Positions 11,377 through 24,900 are shown, counted from the first letter of the stretch. The stretch: DNA of 51,916 nt from Apiotrichum sp. Y4204 (GCA_025531455.1 JAMYHL010000136.1:1-51916); one strand, 5' to 3'. Numbers and translations: made by a program. Notes: generated by a model from the letters alone, not told the origin.

Positions 11377-12308
11377 GATCGTTCACGCCTGTGTGGCAAG
11401 CACGGGACACGGGATCGACGGAACTGACCCACTACTGTACTGACAATTCAGGTGCCGATGCAGAGAAGAATGTTTGTCTGTTGCCTAGACCACAGCGAAC
11501 ATCCAAACTTTTCATCCTTTCGGCGATCTATTCCTCTTATGATCCTCTTGCAGTCAGTTCCAACCGCCGCTCATGAGGATACAATTGAGATCGAATTGGA
11601 GGCAACCTCAGATGGTCGCGGGGGACTGAACCTTTGGGCAAAATGGAATACCGAGGATTAGACCTGTCGTTGTGAAGACTGGACCGGTGCACGACCAGTG
11701 CACCATAGATTGTTATGAGAACTAGCGGGAGACAAACATGGGCCATAGCGCTGCCCTGTGTGATCATCTGTTGCTGGATCCAATTTCCTACGACCTTGGG
11801 ATTGAAGGCTGTTTGGGCAAGTAAGGCCAAGATAGCATTTCATGGCATTCGCTGGAAGCATGCTCCGATCCCGCGCTGCCCTGTGGCAACCGGGCGTCGA
11901 GGATCGGGCAATGAGGCAACAGTACAACAGTCTTGCACAAAAACTCGAAAAAAAAAAGCTCTTTACGGAAGCAACTTGGATGGTAGATATATATTCAAAG
12001 CCAAAGCTCATGGTGTATGGCCGGAGTGCACATACTATTACCATCCTCCTGGAACTACAACCGCAGATCGGGTGTGGCGTGCGGCGACTGTTGGGGCAGT
12101 AGTATGGACAACGACAACCTTCGGTTCAAGTATTGCAGTCACTGGGGCAGCAGTCTCTGTCTGGCATATTTGGCATGCATACCTTTGTCGACCTTCGTCG
12201 CTTCATTCCTACTGTTGCACAAGGCGGTGCACTGAAAGTCGGCCAACTGGTGCCAAGTACTTTTGTTTATCAGTGAGGAGGAATGCCGACCACGGACCAC
12301 GGACCGAC

Positions 12309-12375
12309 ACCTCGAAAGGCACGAGACCTCGAAAGGCATGAGACCTCGAAAGGCATGAGAGCAGAGAGGCACGAG
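12309..12375. repeat. 17-bp tandem repeat, three copies plus a degenerate fourth
   Basis: Units ACCTCGAAAGGCACGAG (12309-12325), ACCTCGAAAGGCATGAG (12326-12342 and 12343-12359) and a diverged copy at 12360-12375. Copies 2 and 3 are identical; copy 1 differs by one base. Confidence 0.93.
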
Positions 12376-12700
12376 AGCAATGCTACTGTACTAATGTAAC
12401 CTGCGTAACATTGACGGGGGTGGCGAATCCTAATAACCGGATGCATCTTCCATTTAAGACTAGACGTGCCTTGAAACTTGGGGGGTTCAAGCAGATGTAC
12501 AATCGCATATTGTTGGGCAGGGGGGGTTTGCGTAGAATCCGGTGTCTCAGACCCTTTGCCGGGCCCATTTGCCCATTGCCCGTGGTCCTCGGATCCCTTT
12601 TGTGGCTTGTACTTGTGGCTCTCACTCGCGCGCGCACGGCACAAATGCAGAGCGCAGAGCAGCCTGCAGCCTGCTTGCATGGCCCCTTCGCCCACTTCTC

Positions 12701-15700
12701 CTCCGGCTTCCTGCCCTTGATCTTCTGAGTCAGTCGCCGTTCACAATCTCCCCCCCCCCTTTCCCCCTGATCCCGCCGTTCCTCTGGCCTTTGGCCCTCT
12801 GGTCTCTGGGCTTGTTCCCTGCTGATCCTCTAGTTGCTTCTCGCAGACTCTCGCAGCTAAGGTCGATCTAACGGCCGTCCCCTCCTCTCGCCCTTTGCCG
12901 ACACTTTTGAGTTCTCCTCTCTTGCCTCCCTCTCCTTTCCTGCCTGCTTCCTGCAAGGTGCGGGGCATAAGGGAGTTCCAATCAGTCAGACCTGCATCCA
13001 CTGTAGCTCTGTAGCCAAACCAATGCATCCATGCACACATACACATTGCGCGGTTCGCTGCCCCCTTGTGCGGCCTGTACCGGTGCGCACCGTGCATGTT
13101 GTACTCTGGTACTCTGGTACTCTGGACTCTGTTAACAACATCAACTCGGCAACATTCCACCTCCCCCAACTACTGTACACACTTTCAAACCAGCTGCTTG
13201 ATCGAGTCGTCTCCTGTGTATTACCACCACCATCTTGCATCCATCGCTGTGCATCGCATCTCATCCAACCAGCAACCCACCATCTAATCGACTACTCACT
13301 CACCTACATTCGCGCACCCCTCGGCGACCATCCATGTATTAACGCCAAACCTACCTCCGCCGCGCCATCACACAATCACTCGCCGAAGCGGGACAGCCGA
13401 CGACATCGATTTCATAATAAAGTTTGCGGTTTTCCCCTCCTTACATCCTCCTCCCCCTCTGCCGCGCTTCCCGGTTCCGCACGCCCATCCTGTATCCCCC
13501 CCCTACCGTGCACATCGGATCGACAAACAGCATCTCAGTCTAAGCCAAGATCCGAGACTGTACAGCAATCGAATTCGGACCGAGCAAGGTATCAGTCGTG
13601 TGGGTACCTAGGCAGCCAAGCTGCCTCTGGTTCTCTGAGTCGTAATCGTGCTCTTGCCTTCCTCGATCTCCCGCGCATTCTTTCACTGTGCAGTCTATTT
13701 TGTCCCATTCTGGATCAACACAGGCCCCATATCCCAACTACTCCAATCTCCCTTTGTACCTCGAGGATTGAAAAAATCCGTCCAATTCCTCTCACCTCGT
13801 GCCAGAGCTAAGGCCACTGTGCATTCGTTCATTACGCATAGTACATACGTAGTGGTCAACCTTGATCTCATCGCCCCTGTCACTTTTACTCCGCCCTCCA
13901 CCGCGAACGCAGGTGTCTCTGCTGCTCCTTCCCCTAGACTTTACCAGGCCCACAACTCGACACCATCCGTACCTCCTTGCACCTTCTGCCCTCATCACCC
14001 TGGAGATCACATTCGGTATATTCGGCTTTCCAACACGGCAGGCCCCACAAGCAACAAACCTACTCTCTACGTGCTCGCGAGTCACTCGTGCTGGTCTGTT
14101 GCGCCGGCCTACCCGCGACCTGACATCGATCAAGGAAGCGAACGCCCACGCCCATTTAGTGTCTACCACATTTTGTGATCTGCGCGTGTGTCACCAACCC
14201 CACACCATTCCATCTCGGTTCTCCTCGCATTATCCATCCAACAAACGGCGCACCATCTCCGCGTTCACTCCCCCGCATTCCATCTGATCACGCACCTCTC
14301 GGCAGGGCTGTGACTTGTCGATCAACCGCAGTCGGTTACTGTTTCTGCCACCGGACGCCCATCATCAATCATCACCCCCAAAAACAATCGATCACAGCCG
14401 CCCTCTCCCCTTGCTGATCCGCTGATCTGTTGATCCGCTGATCCGTCGATCACCCAGTCTTTGCATCCACACATTCTCCCTCCATCACGCACCCCCATCC
14501 ACAACCAACCGCCATTCCATCCCCACTCGGAACGACCCTCATCGCTGCCGACCACCTCGCCCACCACTACCCCACCCAGCAGCTGTCGACTCCTTCATCA
14601 CCGCCCACGCTTCGCCGTCCGAGGACAGGTTCTACGTCGGACGCCTACTAGAAGCCTCCCACACCGTCAACCGGTGTGGGTCAGCGAATGTTGACCTCAG
14701 CGGCGCCGTGTCCTTAAGCGTGCGCATCGCTGTGATCTTAGAAGCAAGCGCTCTCGCCACTGCACGTTTACAGCAAGCAAGCAGGCCAGAGGTCTGATCG
14801 GTTCGAGTTGCAACTGGGCCGCACACGACCGGGACGAATCAATAACATTCTTCAACAACGACCGCCAGTGTCGATCTACTCGGGCGCTTGGTCCCCTGTT
14901 TCCCGTGTTCCTTCACCCACTTCTCTACATCTCATCTTTCCCCTAGAGATCGTGTTCCTTTGCTTCATTGTGCCTCCTTTTGTTCAGGTGGCGTGTCGAC
15001 CGGCCCTAAGGCGTCTCCACATCTCGCATCTCATCTCGGTAAGTACCATACATGCATACCTGCATGTTTGTCCGTGTCGCTCGCTACTGCTTTCTGTTGC
15101 TCTCCATCATACCCACAACATGAAGGGTTGTGACAAGATGGCGGCTGTGATGGCTCCCACAGTCGGAGGCGGTCATGAGCGCACCTTGGGTGATCAACTC
15201 CTGCTCTATCCGGCACCGTCTGATGAAGGCGGTGGTTGGCGGAGGCGTGAGACCATGTCACCCCAGACCCTCTTCCTATTCCTACCTGTGAGGGTCGAAC
15301 GTTGCGGAAGTTGCGTTTCATGCTATGGTGTGGACTGCACATTAACGAGCTGTCGAAGCGAGTATTGCTCTTGCACAGTTGCAGGACACATTTTGAAACG
15401 GCTGTCGAAGATCCCCCTTCTGTCGCGCATCGCGGCGATCGACGTCGTTGATGAGCTCCTCACTTGCATTCCCCATCCGGTTCATGAGAGATACCGTGCT
15501 GACACAGCTTCGCTTCCATTTACAACGATTCATTTCAACGAACACACATATCGTCCTCGTTCGTGACCGTCACGATTTTCTCGCCTGCCCGGGCCTCGCG
15601 CGCTGTCAAAAATGACTCCAACACTGCACAACATACGATTCCTTTGATTCCACTGTGCTCGACGCCTTCACTTGTGATCCCTTTCAACTTCCTTCTTCAC

Positions 15701-15812
15701 ACTTGTCTGACGATCATCCCCCGCGCTTGCACGATCACGCCGCCTCCTCTACCTCAATCCGTGTTGAAACAAACTTGGTGTTCATTGCCCTTGACTCACT
15801 GCGCGATTCCTC
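12701..15812 (+). other. Pyrimidine-rich probable 5' leader/promoter of the C2H2 regulator
   Basis: About 3.1 kb strongly enriched in C and T on the plus strand, immediately upstream of the zinc-finger start and with no protein-like frame. Frames of 176-262 codons occur only because CT-rich sequence has few stops; their translations are Ser/Pro/His/Leu noise. Many ATGs precede 15813, so if transcribed it would be a leader full of upstream ORFs, possibly with introns. A (TACTCTGG)3 repeat lies near 13100-13125 and a hairpin at 14658-14680. That this is a transcribed leader is inference. Confidence 0.45.
14658..14680 (+). repeat. Perfect 9-bp inverted repeat (hairpin) in the leader
   Basis: CCCACACCG, loop TCAAC, CGGTGTGGG. 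A second, smaller inverted pair (GGTCA...TGACC, 14679-14696) overlaps its 3' side. If the region is transcribed, this is a stable GC-rich hairpin. Confidence 0.8.
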
Positions 15813-18119
15813 ATGGCGGTTGCTATAAACAGCTCGAGGGGCAAATCACATTCTTATCTGCTCGTGTCGTCACCCGATATGCCCAAGGTGGTTGACCCTT
15901 CAAAACCTAACACCTTGCACTCCATGGCACCCCCATCATTGATGTCCATTCAGCAGCAGTCATCAGTGCCTCCCACAAATCCGACAAATCCCCACCCCGC
16001 CCCCAGATTTACGGGCCAAACTCTCACAGAGTCCATCTTACCCTTCAACCCTCACGGCCCTCCGCCACCAGGCGCGCGTCCCCCGACGATGCGCAGAGGC
16101 TCCCGCTTCGACCCTATGGAGTCAACCGCGGAGGAAGAGGGCCAAGACGAACTTGGCTCGCGGCATCCTCTGCGCCGAATTCGCGAAGATCTCCCTCCTG
16201 AGCGTAACAACAGTGACGGGAATGTGAGCTTGCCAGGAATTAAAGCTCTCCTCAACGCTACCGATCAGCCTGTGATTTCATTCGCTCCGTCATTTCCTTC
16301 CCCCGGTCTGAACTCCTCAACCTCCCCGCTTGACTCCCCCTCCTCACGCACATCTCGATTTTCTTCGTTTGCGTCGACCTCTGCGGACGGTCCGGGATGG
16401 TGGGCTCCCGATGAACGATCCAATTCGGTTGGCTACTCATCCCGGTCCGGCTCCTTTAGCAGGGGGCCGATTGACGATGAACCAGATGTCAAGCGCCGTC
16501 GTTCTGACTTTGCGCCGACGCTGCCCGATGCCGACGAGGTCGCGCGTCTGAAGTGGCAGGCTCAGAGCCGCAACGCCTCATTCCCAGCGTCCGGGTCCAT
16601 CTCCGCCGGCTCGGGTCTACGCTCTATCTTATACCCTCCCCTTTCGGCATCATCCAGTGTATCGCGCGGGTCATTCGCAGGTGGAACACCCCTGGGATCG
16701 CCCTTGTCGCCTGCCATGGAATCATCCCGTGATTACGTGTCATCGCGTGGTTCACCAATGACGATGCCCTTGACACGGTCCTTTGCAGATCTATCCGCGT
16801 CGGAGCGCAGCCCAGGCGACATTCCCTCGCGCAATCGATCACCAGCACCAGGGGAGCGGAGATCATCTCTATTCCTCCAGAATTCGACAGAATCGCTTCA
16901 AGCTCTCGCATCTGGGTCGCGGGAGCCCGTAACGACCCCGACAGGGTTGGGAGCCACAGATGGCGCTCTACAACGACTCTCCCTCACACGTCCCCCATCC
17001 CCAGAACCTTCAATCAGTGGTCCTCGCCGCAAATCCCTCGCAGAGCTTATCAAAGCGAATAGCGGCGATGACATCGCACTCGCCAAGGGTCTTTTCAAAT
17101 CGTCCCCTGTCGCCACCAGTGCTCAGCACTCTGACCCGCCACCAGCGCTCTGGATTCCCCGCCGAGAATCGACAGAGTCGGTTCAGTCCACTCTCTCCGG
17201 CCCTGGAGATCCATTGGGACCTGACGCTGATCGTGCAGGGCCGAGTGCTACAACTGCTCGGAGGGCGGCTGTGGTTGCGATGGATCCTCGGCCATCAGAT
17301 GAGGAAGAGGTGGACCCAAAATCCGATCCGGCAATGCGGGGAATGGAGGTGTTGGCCGAGTCGGCGCGTCGCGTCGCGGATGCCGAGCGAAAGGATGTTG
17401 ACGAGCCGGAACCAAGTCCAACTAAGGCAAACAACGGTGTATCGAGTACTGGACCAAAGTACACTTGCAACTATTGCGCGAAGACATTCTCACGGCCGAG
17501 CTCGTTGAGGATTCACACTTACAGTCGTGAGCATCATTATTGGCACCAACACGAAGTGTTTTGCTGACTTGCAGATACGGGTGAACGGCCGTTCATCTGC
17601 AAGGAGCCGTCATGCCGCAGACGATTCTCTGTGCAATCCAATCTGAAGAGACACGCCAAAGTGCATCAGCTCCAAGCACAGCAAGTGCAGGTCGTGCAGC
17701 TCAGCCAACGACCTGGACCACCCCCGCGTCACCCCTTACACATGGGCCCTGGACCCAGAGGACCTCCGCCCCCACAGCCTGTGTATGGATATCCACCTCA
17801 TCCAGGGGGTCCACCACCACCACATCCTGGTGGTCCGGGACCCCACCCGCATATGGGACCACCGGCAGGTTATGGCCCCCCACCCCCGGGCTTCATGGGA
17901 CCAGGCCGCCCAGGATTCGATCCAACACATGGACCGCCTCCCCAACACTTCCATCCTCCCGGAATGCGACCGCCAGGACCGCCTGGAGAGCACATGACCA
18001 TGCACTATGGTATGCCGCCAAGAAGACATTCTCACGACGTCGACAACCCCACTGGCCGAGGTGGAAGGCAGGAGGAGTGGAGTGACGAGGAGGTTGATGA
18101 GTTGGACGATGACGAGTAG
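15813..18119 (+). CDS. C2H2 zinc-finger transcription factor
   Basis: Two exons, 15813-17526 and 17575-18119, with phase 1 across a 48-nt intron that splits the last His codon of finger 1; 752 aa. The first ~540 residues are disordered, rich in Ser/Pro with phosphorylation-like SP sites, and carry a basic KRRRSD patch. Two fingers follow at about 549-600: CNYC-x12-H-x3-H (core FSRPSSLRIHTYSH), then linker TGERPF, then CKEPSC-x12-H-x3-H (core FSVQSNLKRHAKVH). The C-terminus is a Pro/Gly/His-rich low-complexity tract (PGP, PPPH repeats) with an acidic end (EEWSDEEVDELDDDE). Two fingers with the SRPSSLR / SVQSNLKRH helices resemble fungal developmental and stress regulators, but I cannot name the orthologue. 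The start is uncertain: Mets at 15879 and 15924 are alternatives. Confidence 0.88.
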
Positions 18120-19145
18120 TGACTATTTTTCATAATTTTGTCTTGTGTTATCTTCCCAGTCGGGCACTGGGAACTGAACCCGTGCAGACGTGGTGGGTAT
18201 GTAAACCTTTTCGATGGAATTGAGACGGGAAATTTGGGAGGACAAGCGCTGAACAATGGGCAGTCCTTGTTAGCTTGCCATCGTCAGATGTCATTGCTGG
18301 CGCAGACTGCACACATCTTGATTGTGGCGCGATCATTGTTCTGGCACAGATTAAGGCAGACTGACGGAACCATTCTCAGCCCAACAAAGGTCAACAAAAG
18401 TTCCAGGTGCCTCGGTGGCATTGGTGGCAACGCACAGTTGCCCGTTTGCACCTTGGCCACCGCGGGCACGTAAAGGCCGCGACAGGCACCAGAGCCAAGG
18501 GAAATGAAATGATGCGGGGGATGGTACGATGGTCTATTTTTTTTTTTTTTTTTTTTTCCTTCTCAATGCTGATCGAAAAAAGGGTATCGTACCAGTTCCG
18601 AAGCATGATTCTCGCGTCGTGGCACATTGACAGCCTCCAGAGCTACAGAGCTTTCCAGAGAAAAGGATCTTCCCCATGCTTGCTCTGACCAGCTCATGCA
18701 ATCATCCGTGCATAGGTGATGCCATGCTTGCATGACACGGAGATGTAGGGTTTGAACCGGGCGGGATGGGATATGCAATGCAATGCAGATACAATGCATT
18801 TGGCTGCCTGAAGATAGCAGCAACCTGCCGCGTGGACCGGGAGAAGGTTGAGCACGGCCAGCGCGCCAGCACCACCTGTCCCAATCAACGCGACCCTTTT
18901 GTAGTTTGACGTTTATCAGACCAGTTTCGCCAAGATTGGGCCAGACACTTCCCTTCACTTTCTCGTTTCATTTCTTGGCCCCACTGTGCACTGGCAGCTG
19001 TCGGTCCCGTCTCTGGTCGTCGTCTCTCTCTTTCTTTCTCTCTTTCCTCTTGTTGTCGACTCCACATCTCGTCTCTCGTCTACTAGTTCCTGTCGTTGTT
19101 GGTCGACACGCCCCATCGTCAAATAGCGCGCTAAGTGTGGCAATC
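18120..19145. promoter_or_regulatory. C2H2 gene 3' flank and ERG11 promoter
   Basis: 1,026 bases with no protein-like frame. A T21 tract lies at 18537-18557. A CCAAT box in plus orientation (CCCAATCAACG) lies near 18880, and a CT-rich tract at about 19010-19060 sits just before the ERG11 start, as in many fungal core promoters. I looked for a sterol-regulatory TCACNCCAC-type element and did not find a convincing one. Confidence 0.45.
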
Positions 19146-21172
<2,027 letters not shown>

Positions 21173-21834
21173 TCTGGTTCTTAATACCAACCATCCATCG
21201 CCATCATTCCCTTAGAAGCCTTGATTTGGAAGTAACGTGGGGGGAGCGACACCCGATCTCCCTCTCTTTTCCCGACGATAGACGTATGGCCTGGTCTAGA
21301 GTCTAGAGCAAGCGAGTAGTAGTACCCTCTGCATGTCATGCATATATTCCCCACCTGTCGGTTGTCTTAGGAGGCTGAAAGGCGCGCGTGTTACATGCGG
21401 CCAATGTCTGCTCTCAGATGTCAGTTTAGCGTCAAGTTGTCAGTTCCTTCGACACAGTAGGAATGAGTCCTCAGTCGAATTCTTCCTGTCAGCATCAACA
21501 GTATTGTGACTCTACTTGCGAGTTGTGACGCGACAGTTGTCCATGCGTGCAGTGTAACGACGCGCCTGCATCCAGGGGAGTAAATCGCTGGACCGCAGCT
21601 AGTACGCTAGTATGATCGCCAGAGTATGATCGCCAGATCGCCGGTTCGCCAGGGGTCTAAATCCACGCGAGGACCACGCTAGTTTACTTCCGTCACCCCT
21701 ACGCACCCATCTCCTTTCCTCCGCTCACTCTGTTGTGACCACGAGTGATTTCGAGACGCGCTCACGAAACGAGCTCGATCAAGGACCAACGACCCCTCAA
21801 CTCCCAATACCCCACGACGACTCGCGCTTCAAAA
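21173..21834. promoter_or_regulatory. ERG11 3' flank and LSM5 promoter
   Basis: 662 bases with no gene. It contains a 14-bp direct tandem repeat (AGTATGATCGCCAG) at 21609-21622 and 21623-21636, followed by partial GATCGCC/GTTCGCC copies. The repeat is about 200 bases upstream of the LSM5 start. Confidence 0.5.
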
Positions 21835-22335
21835 ATGGCAAGCACGATTCTTCCCCTCGAGCTCGTGGACCGGTGCATCGGCTCGCAGATTCACGTCATC
21901 ATGAAGAACGAGCGCGAGTTCACGGGCACCCTGATGGGCTTTGACGACTACGTCAGTGAGTAGCAAGAATCTGACCGTGCTTCCCCGAAACCAAAACCTC
22001 CCCTCAGCGTTGAGTAGTTGCTCACGCCAGACATGGTGCTCAAGGACGTGACGGAGTACGAGGTCACTCCCGCGGGGATTGCCGAGACGCCACTCGGGCA
22101 GACGTTGCTCAACGGCAACAACATTGCGATGGTGCGTGGGTTGGATTGGGCGGGAGACGCGTTCTGGGGCCTGCTTTCCTTGGTTCTGTCTCAAGAAACA
22201 CGAAGGAACGGTTTGTGGGCGCTGGAAATATTAAACGCCTGGCGGTCGGAGGATCCAGGACGTTAACCGCTGCAGATTGGTTGTTTCCAGTACTGACGGC
22301 AGCTCATCCCCGGAGGCAAGGGCCCCAAGGCATGA
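21835..22335 (+). CDS. LSM5: U6 snRNA-associated Sm-like protein LSm5
   Basis: A subunit of the LSm1-7 ring (mRNA decapping, cytoplasm) and the LSm2-8 ring (U6 snRNA stability, nucleus). Three exons: 21835-21955, 22031-22131 and 22303-22335; 84 aa, the usual size. Sm1 motif: [39 protein letters not shown], with the Asn codon split at the first junction. Sm2 motif: [18 protein letters not shown], where the NGNN turn is the RNA-binding loop. The last exon encodes only 10 residues plus stop and is separated by a 171-nt intron. The splice sites are fixed by exact family agreement ([19 protein letters not shown]). Confidence 0.95.
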
Positions 22336-22667
22336 TACCCCTCAGTGAGCTTTACATGGCATGTTGAGCACTAGCTGACATTAGTATTCGTTAGATGTGG
22401 CTTTGTATGTGACGACTGGACGCAGTAATCAGAGGACTGGGCCTCTAGGGACAAGACTTACGGACTGTGACAAAGGCTTCCGAGCATTTGACATTGACCA
22501 ACGAAGTTGCACTCATTGCGACAGATGGTTAAGGTATCGCATAGTATCTTATGTGCACGCAACATGACAAGTACAGAATCCACATGCCGGAACGGGGCCT
22601 CGCGGCCTACAATGCTTTATGGCGCCTCTCTTAAGCGCTCCCCAATTACTAGTAGTCCCTCTACCTC
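22336..22667. other. Tail-to-tail gap, LSM5 and hypothetical gene
   Basis: 332 bases between convergent genes. It presumably holds both 3' UTRs; nothing else seen. Confidence 0.5.
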
Positions 22668-24089
22668 TTAATTTCCTTCCCCCCTGTCGGTCTGGTCGTT
22701 ATCGCGCAAGGCGCGTTTAGCTGCTGCGAGAAGGGCCGCACCCGAGGCGCAGCGGCGTCCTACTCGTCGCAGTTCGCGGGTTTCGGGGTCGAGGTAGGCG
22801 GTGCGCGGGTCCACGCGTGTCTCGTTTGGCGGTGTCGCACACTCCTCTTCGCTGTCGACCACATCGGTTGGCGTACGCGCCTCAGTCGGAGTGTGGCCGT
22901 TGACCTCTCGGAACATCGGGTTAAACCCGGCCGCAACTGGTACAGCCGTGCTTGGGACAGGTGTCACCTCGTTTGACGTGGCCTTCGCGACTGCATCCGC
23001 CCACTGTGACGCGGCCTCCGCGTCTACAAAACTGTCGTCGCCGGTGGCATATCCCTCGTCCAATTCGGGAGCTTCGGCGATGTCGCGGATTTCGTTATAT
23101 GTGACCTTCCCGACAAACGATGTGAGAAGGTCGACATCGAGCTCGCGCGTGAACCAGTAGAACTCTAGCAATGCGGTCGCGCGTTCAAGCGTCTCCAGCT
23201 CGGCCCCGCTCAGGCCCCGTAGCAATGCGGGTCTACACCGCTCGATAATACTTCGCAATGTCTGGATGGCCGTGTCGGATACGATGAAGGCTCGCAGAAT
23301 CTCCAGCTCGCTGCGCCCGCGTAGCATAGCCACTAGCTTTGCTGCCTCATTGTCTGTCGCGGATGCTGGTGAAGAAGGGTAGCTTTGAGGTCGGGGAGGA
23401 AGTTGGGCGCCATGAGTCACCGCTCGCGTCCGTTGCTGCAAGGGCTCTGGACCAGGTGCAGCCCCCAAACTACTGCTTCGCGTCCCTGTGATCTCCCTTG
23501 CAGTGCCTGGTATGGTTGTGACGCTCGGAGAAGTTGCCGGGGTCCCGTACTGGCTAGCCTCGGAAAGGTCAGAGGCGATGGTAGACGATAGAGATGCCTC
23601 GGATGACACTTTGGATAGCGGCGGCATGGTCGATGGCGTTGCTTTGGACGCGGGAGATTTGGACGATGCGGGATAGGAAGACGCCCGCACTGTTGAAGCC
23701 TCATGCCCGGTGCCCCTGGTCCTCGACGATGTCGTGAACGAGGACGTTTTGTTGGAAGATGCTCTGGATGAAGTAGCTACCGGTGTAGCCTCCAATGGCC
23801 TCTCCTGTCCAGTCTCACTCACGCCCAGCCGGGTTGGTGTTGGTTTTGTTGGAGTCGGCATGTGATGGTTCGGATCACGAGACAGCGATGAAGGATAGGC
23901 CTTGGGCTTGGACGGAGTCACAGGCGGGCTCACAGCCGCACTGGGGGCAGATCCGTTCTTGAAAGTAGGCTTTCCATAGTCGTCGTTGGTAGCAATGTTG
24001 GCGCCGGACGCACGCGCCGCGCCGGCTGCAACGCCAGCCGCACCAGCCACGTGGACGACGTTCGCAGCCTTGGGACCGAGGACGCTCAT
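22668..24089 (-). CDS. Unrecognised Ser/Thr-rich protein with a short helical domain
   Basis: A single exon of 473 codons plus stop on the minus strand. I do not recognise the family. Residues 1-25 are Ala/Val/Gly-rich and hydrophobic. Residues ~30-245 are low-complexity Ser/Thr/Pro with many SP/TP sites. A more ordered, probably helical segment follows at ~250-345 (LVAMLRGRSELEILRAFIVSD, LRSIIERCRPALLRGLSGAEL, LEFYWFTRELDVDLLTSFVGKV), then an acidic Thr/Pro-rich region and a basic Ala/Arg-rich end. Consistent amino-acid composition, a long frame and the ordered core argue it is real. The upstream minus-strand leader (24090 to about 24990) is pyrimidine-rich with a CAA repeat. An adaptor or scaffold is possible but unsupported. 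Confidence 0.75.
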   Translation of the reverse strand: MSVLGPKAANVVHVAGAAGVAAGAARASGANIATNDDYGKPTFKNGSAPSAAVSPPVTPSKPKAYPSSLSRDPNHHMPTPTKPTPTRLGVSETGQERPLEATPVATSSRASSNKTSSFTTSSRTRGTGHEASTVRASSYPASSKSPASKATPSTMPPLSKVSSEASLSSTIASDLSEASQYGTPATSPSVTTIPGTAREITGTRSSSLGAAPGPEPLQQRTRAVTHGAQLPPRPQSYPSSPASATDNEAAKLVAMLRGRSELEILRAFIVSDTAIQTLRSIIERCRPALLRGLSGAELETLERATALLEFYWFTRELDVDLLTSFVGKVTYNEIRDIAEAPELDEGYATGDDSFVDAEAASQWADAVAKATSNEVTPVPSTAVPVAAGFNPMFREVNGHTPTEARTPTDVVDSEEECATPPNETRVDPRTAYLDPETRELRRVGRRCASGAALLAAAKRALRDNDQTDRGEGN

Positions 24090-24360
24090 GCTGGCGGTCA
24101 GCCCTCGCGAGGAGCTTGAATCTCTCGTCTTGATGAAGATGTTTAGAGGTAGGAGGGCCGGAGCGGCAGTGGTGGTCCTCTTGGAGCTCCCTTGGCGACC
24201 GAGCGGGGTGCTTCCAAGTCAGGGCGGCAGGACTCCGGGCGGACAGGGCGGGGTGATGGCAAGTTAACGTCGGGCTGAGAGGCGAGGGAATAGAAGCTCA
24301 AGAGGGATCCGGGTGGCAAGACAATGTTCTGGAGTTGGCGATGATCAAGGTGGTGTGTGT

Positions 24361-24391
24361 GGTTGTGGTTGTTGTTGTTGTTGTTGTTGTT
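24361..24391. repeat. GTT/CAA trinucleotide microsatellite
   Basis: A GGTTGTGGTTG start followed by six to seven GTT units. It lies in the probable 5' leader of the minus-strand hypothetical gene, where it reads as CAA repeats, a low-structure leader element in many fungi. Confidence 0.9.
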
Positions 24392-24866
24392 TGTCCAGTG
24401 GTCCGGATATTAGATTATCGCAATATTTCGCGGGGGTAAACAGGAACAGGCAACTGAGGATCGGCGCAAAGTTTGGGTTTGGGGCGAGTGAGTGCGGCCG
24501 CGTTGCTGGTACCGTGTAGGAATGTGGGATCTCGAAAGGGAGTAGCAAGCGAAAGAAAAGTCGGGAGGAGCGGACGGTTGTTGTGAGGAGAGGAGATGAT
24601 GATGGTTGTTGAGGGGGACAGATACTGATGAGAGGGGTCGTGGTGGACGGTATGTCAGTGCGAGGGTGTGTAGGTAGGGCTGAAGGGCAGAAGCCCAGGT
24701 AGGGCAGCGCCTGCGTCGTCCGGGGGGGGGCCAAGAACACCAGTGGAAATCGGCCCCGGACACTATCCTCTGGCTCTGGTACACTGTCCCTCGTCTGTCT
24801 CTGTGGTCTTGTGCTCTCCCAAAAGCCGAGACAGGCACAAACCACATCTATGCATCCCGAGAGCAG

Positions 24867-24900
24867 AGAGCCCCAGAGCCCCAGAGCCCCAGAGCCCCAG
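24867..24900. repeat. 8-bp tandem repeat CCCCAGAG, about four units
   Basis: A perfect period-8 array ending ...AGAGCCCCAG at 24900. Simple repeat in intergenic DNA. Confidence 0.92.

Larger units (their letters stand above)
6199..12700. other. ORF-poor region without recognisable genes
   Basis: About 6.5 kb in which no frame on either strand shows family motifs, sustained codon bias or a plausible exon chain. The longer open frames (for example 236 codons at 7674-6964 and 216 codons at 9875-10525) read as random sequence. I looked for tRNA boxes, 5S-like sequence and transposase or reverse-transcriptase motifs and found none. Short tandem repeats, a perfect palindrome and a long T tract are listed separately. 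It may hold a non-coding transcript, a large regulatory domain or centromere-associated DNA; the sequence alone does not decide. Confidence 0.5.

Noticed and set aside
13023..13811. 262-codon frame in the CT-rich leader
   Set aside because: Open only because CT-rich sequence lacks stop codons; the translation is Ser/Pro/His/Leu low complexity.
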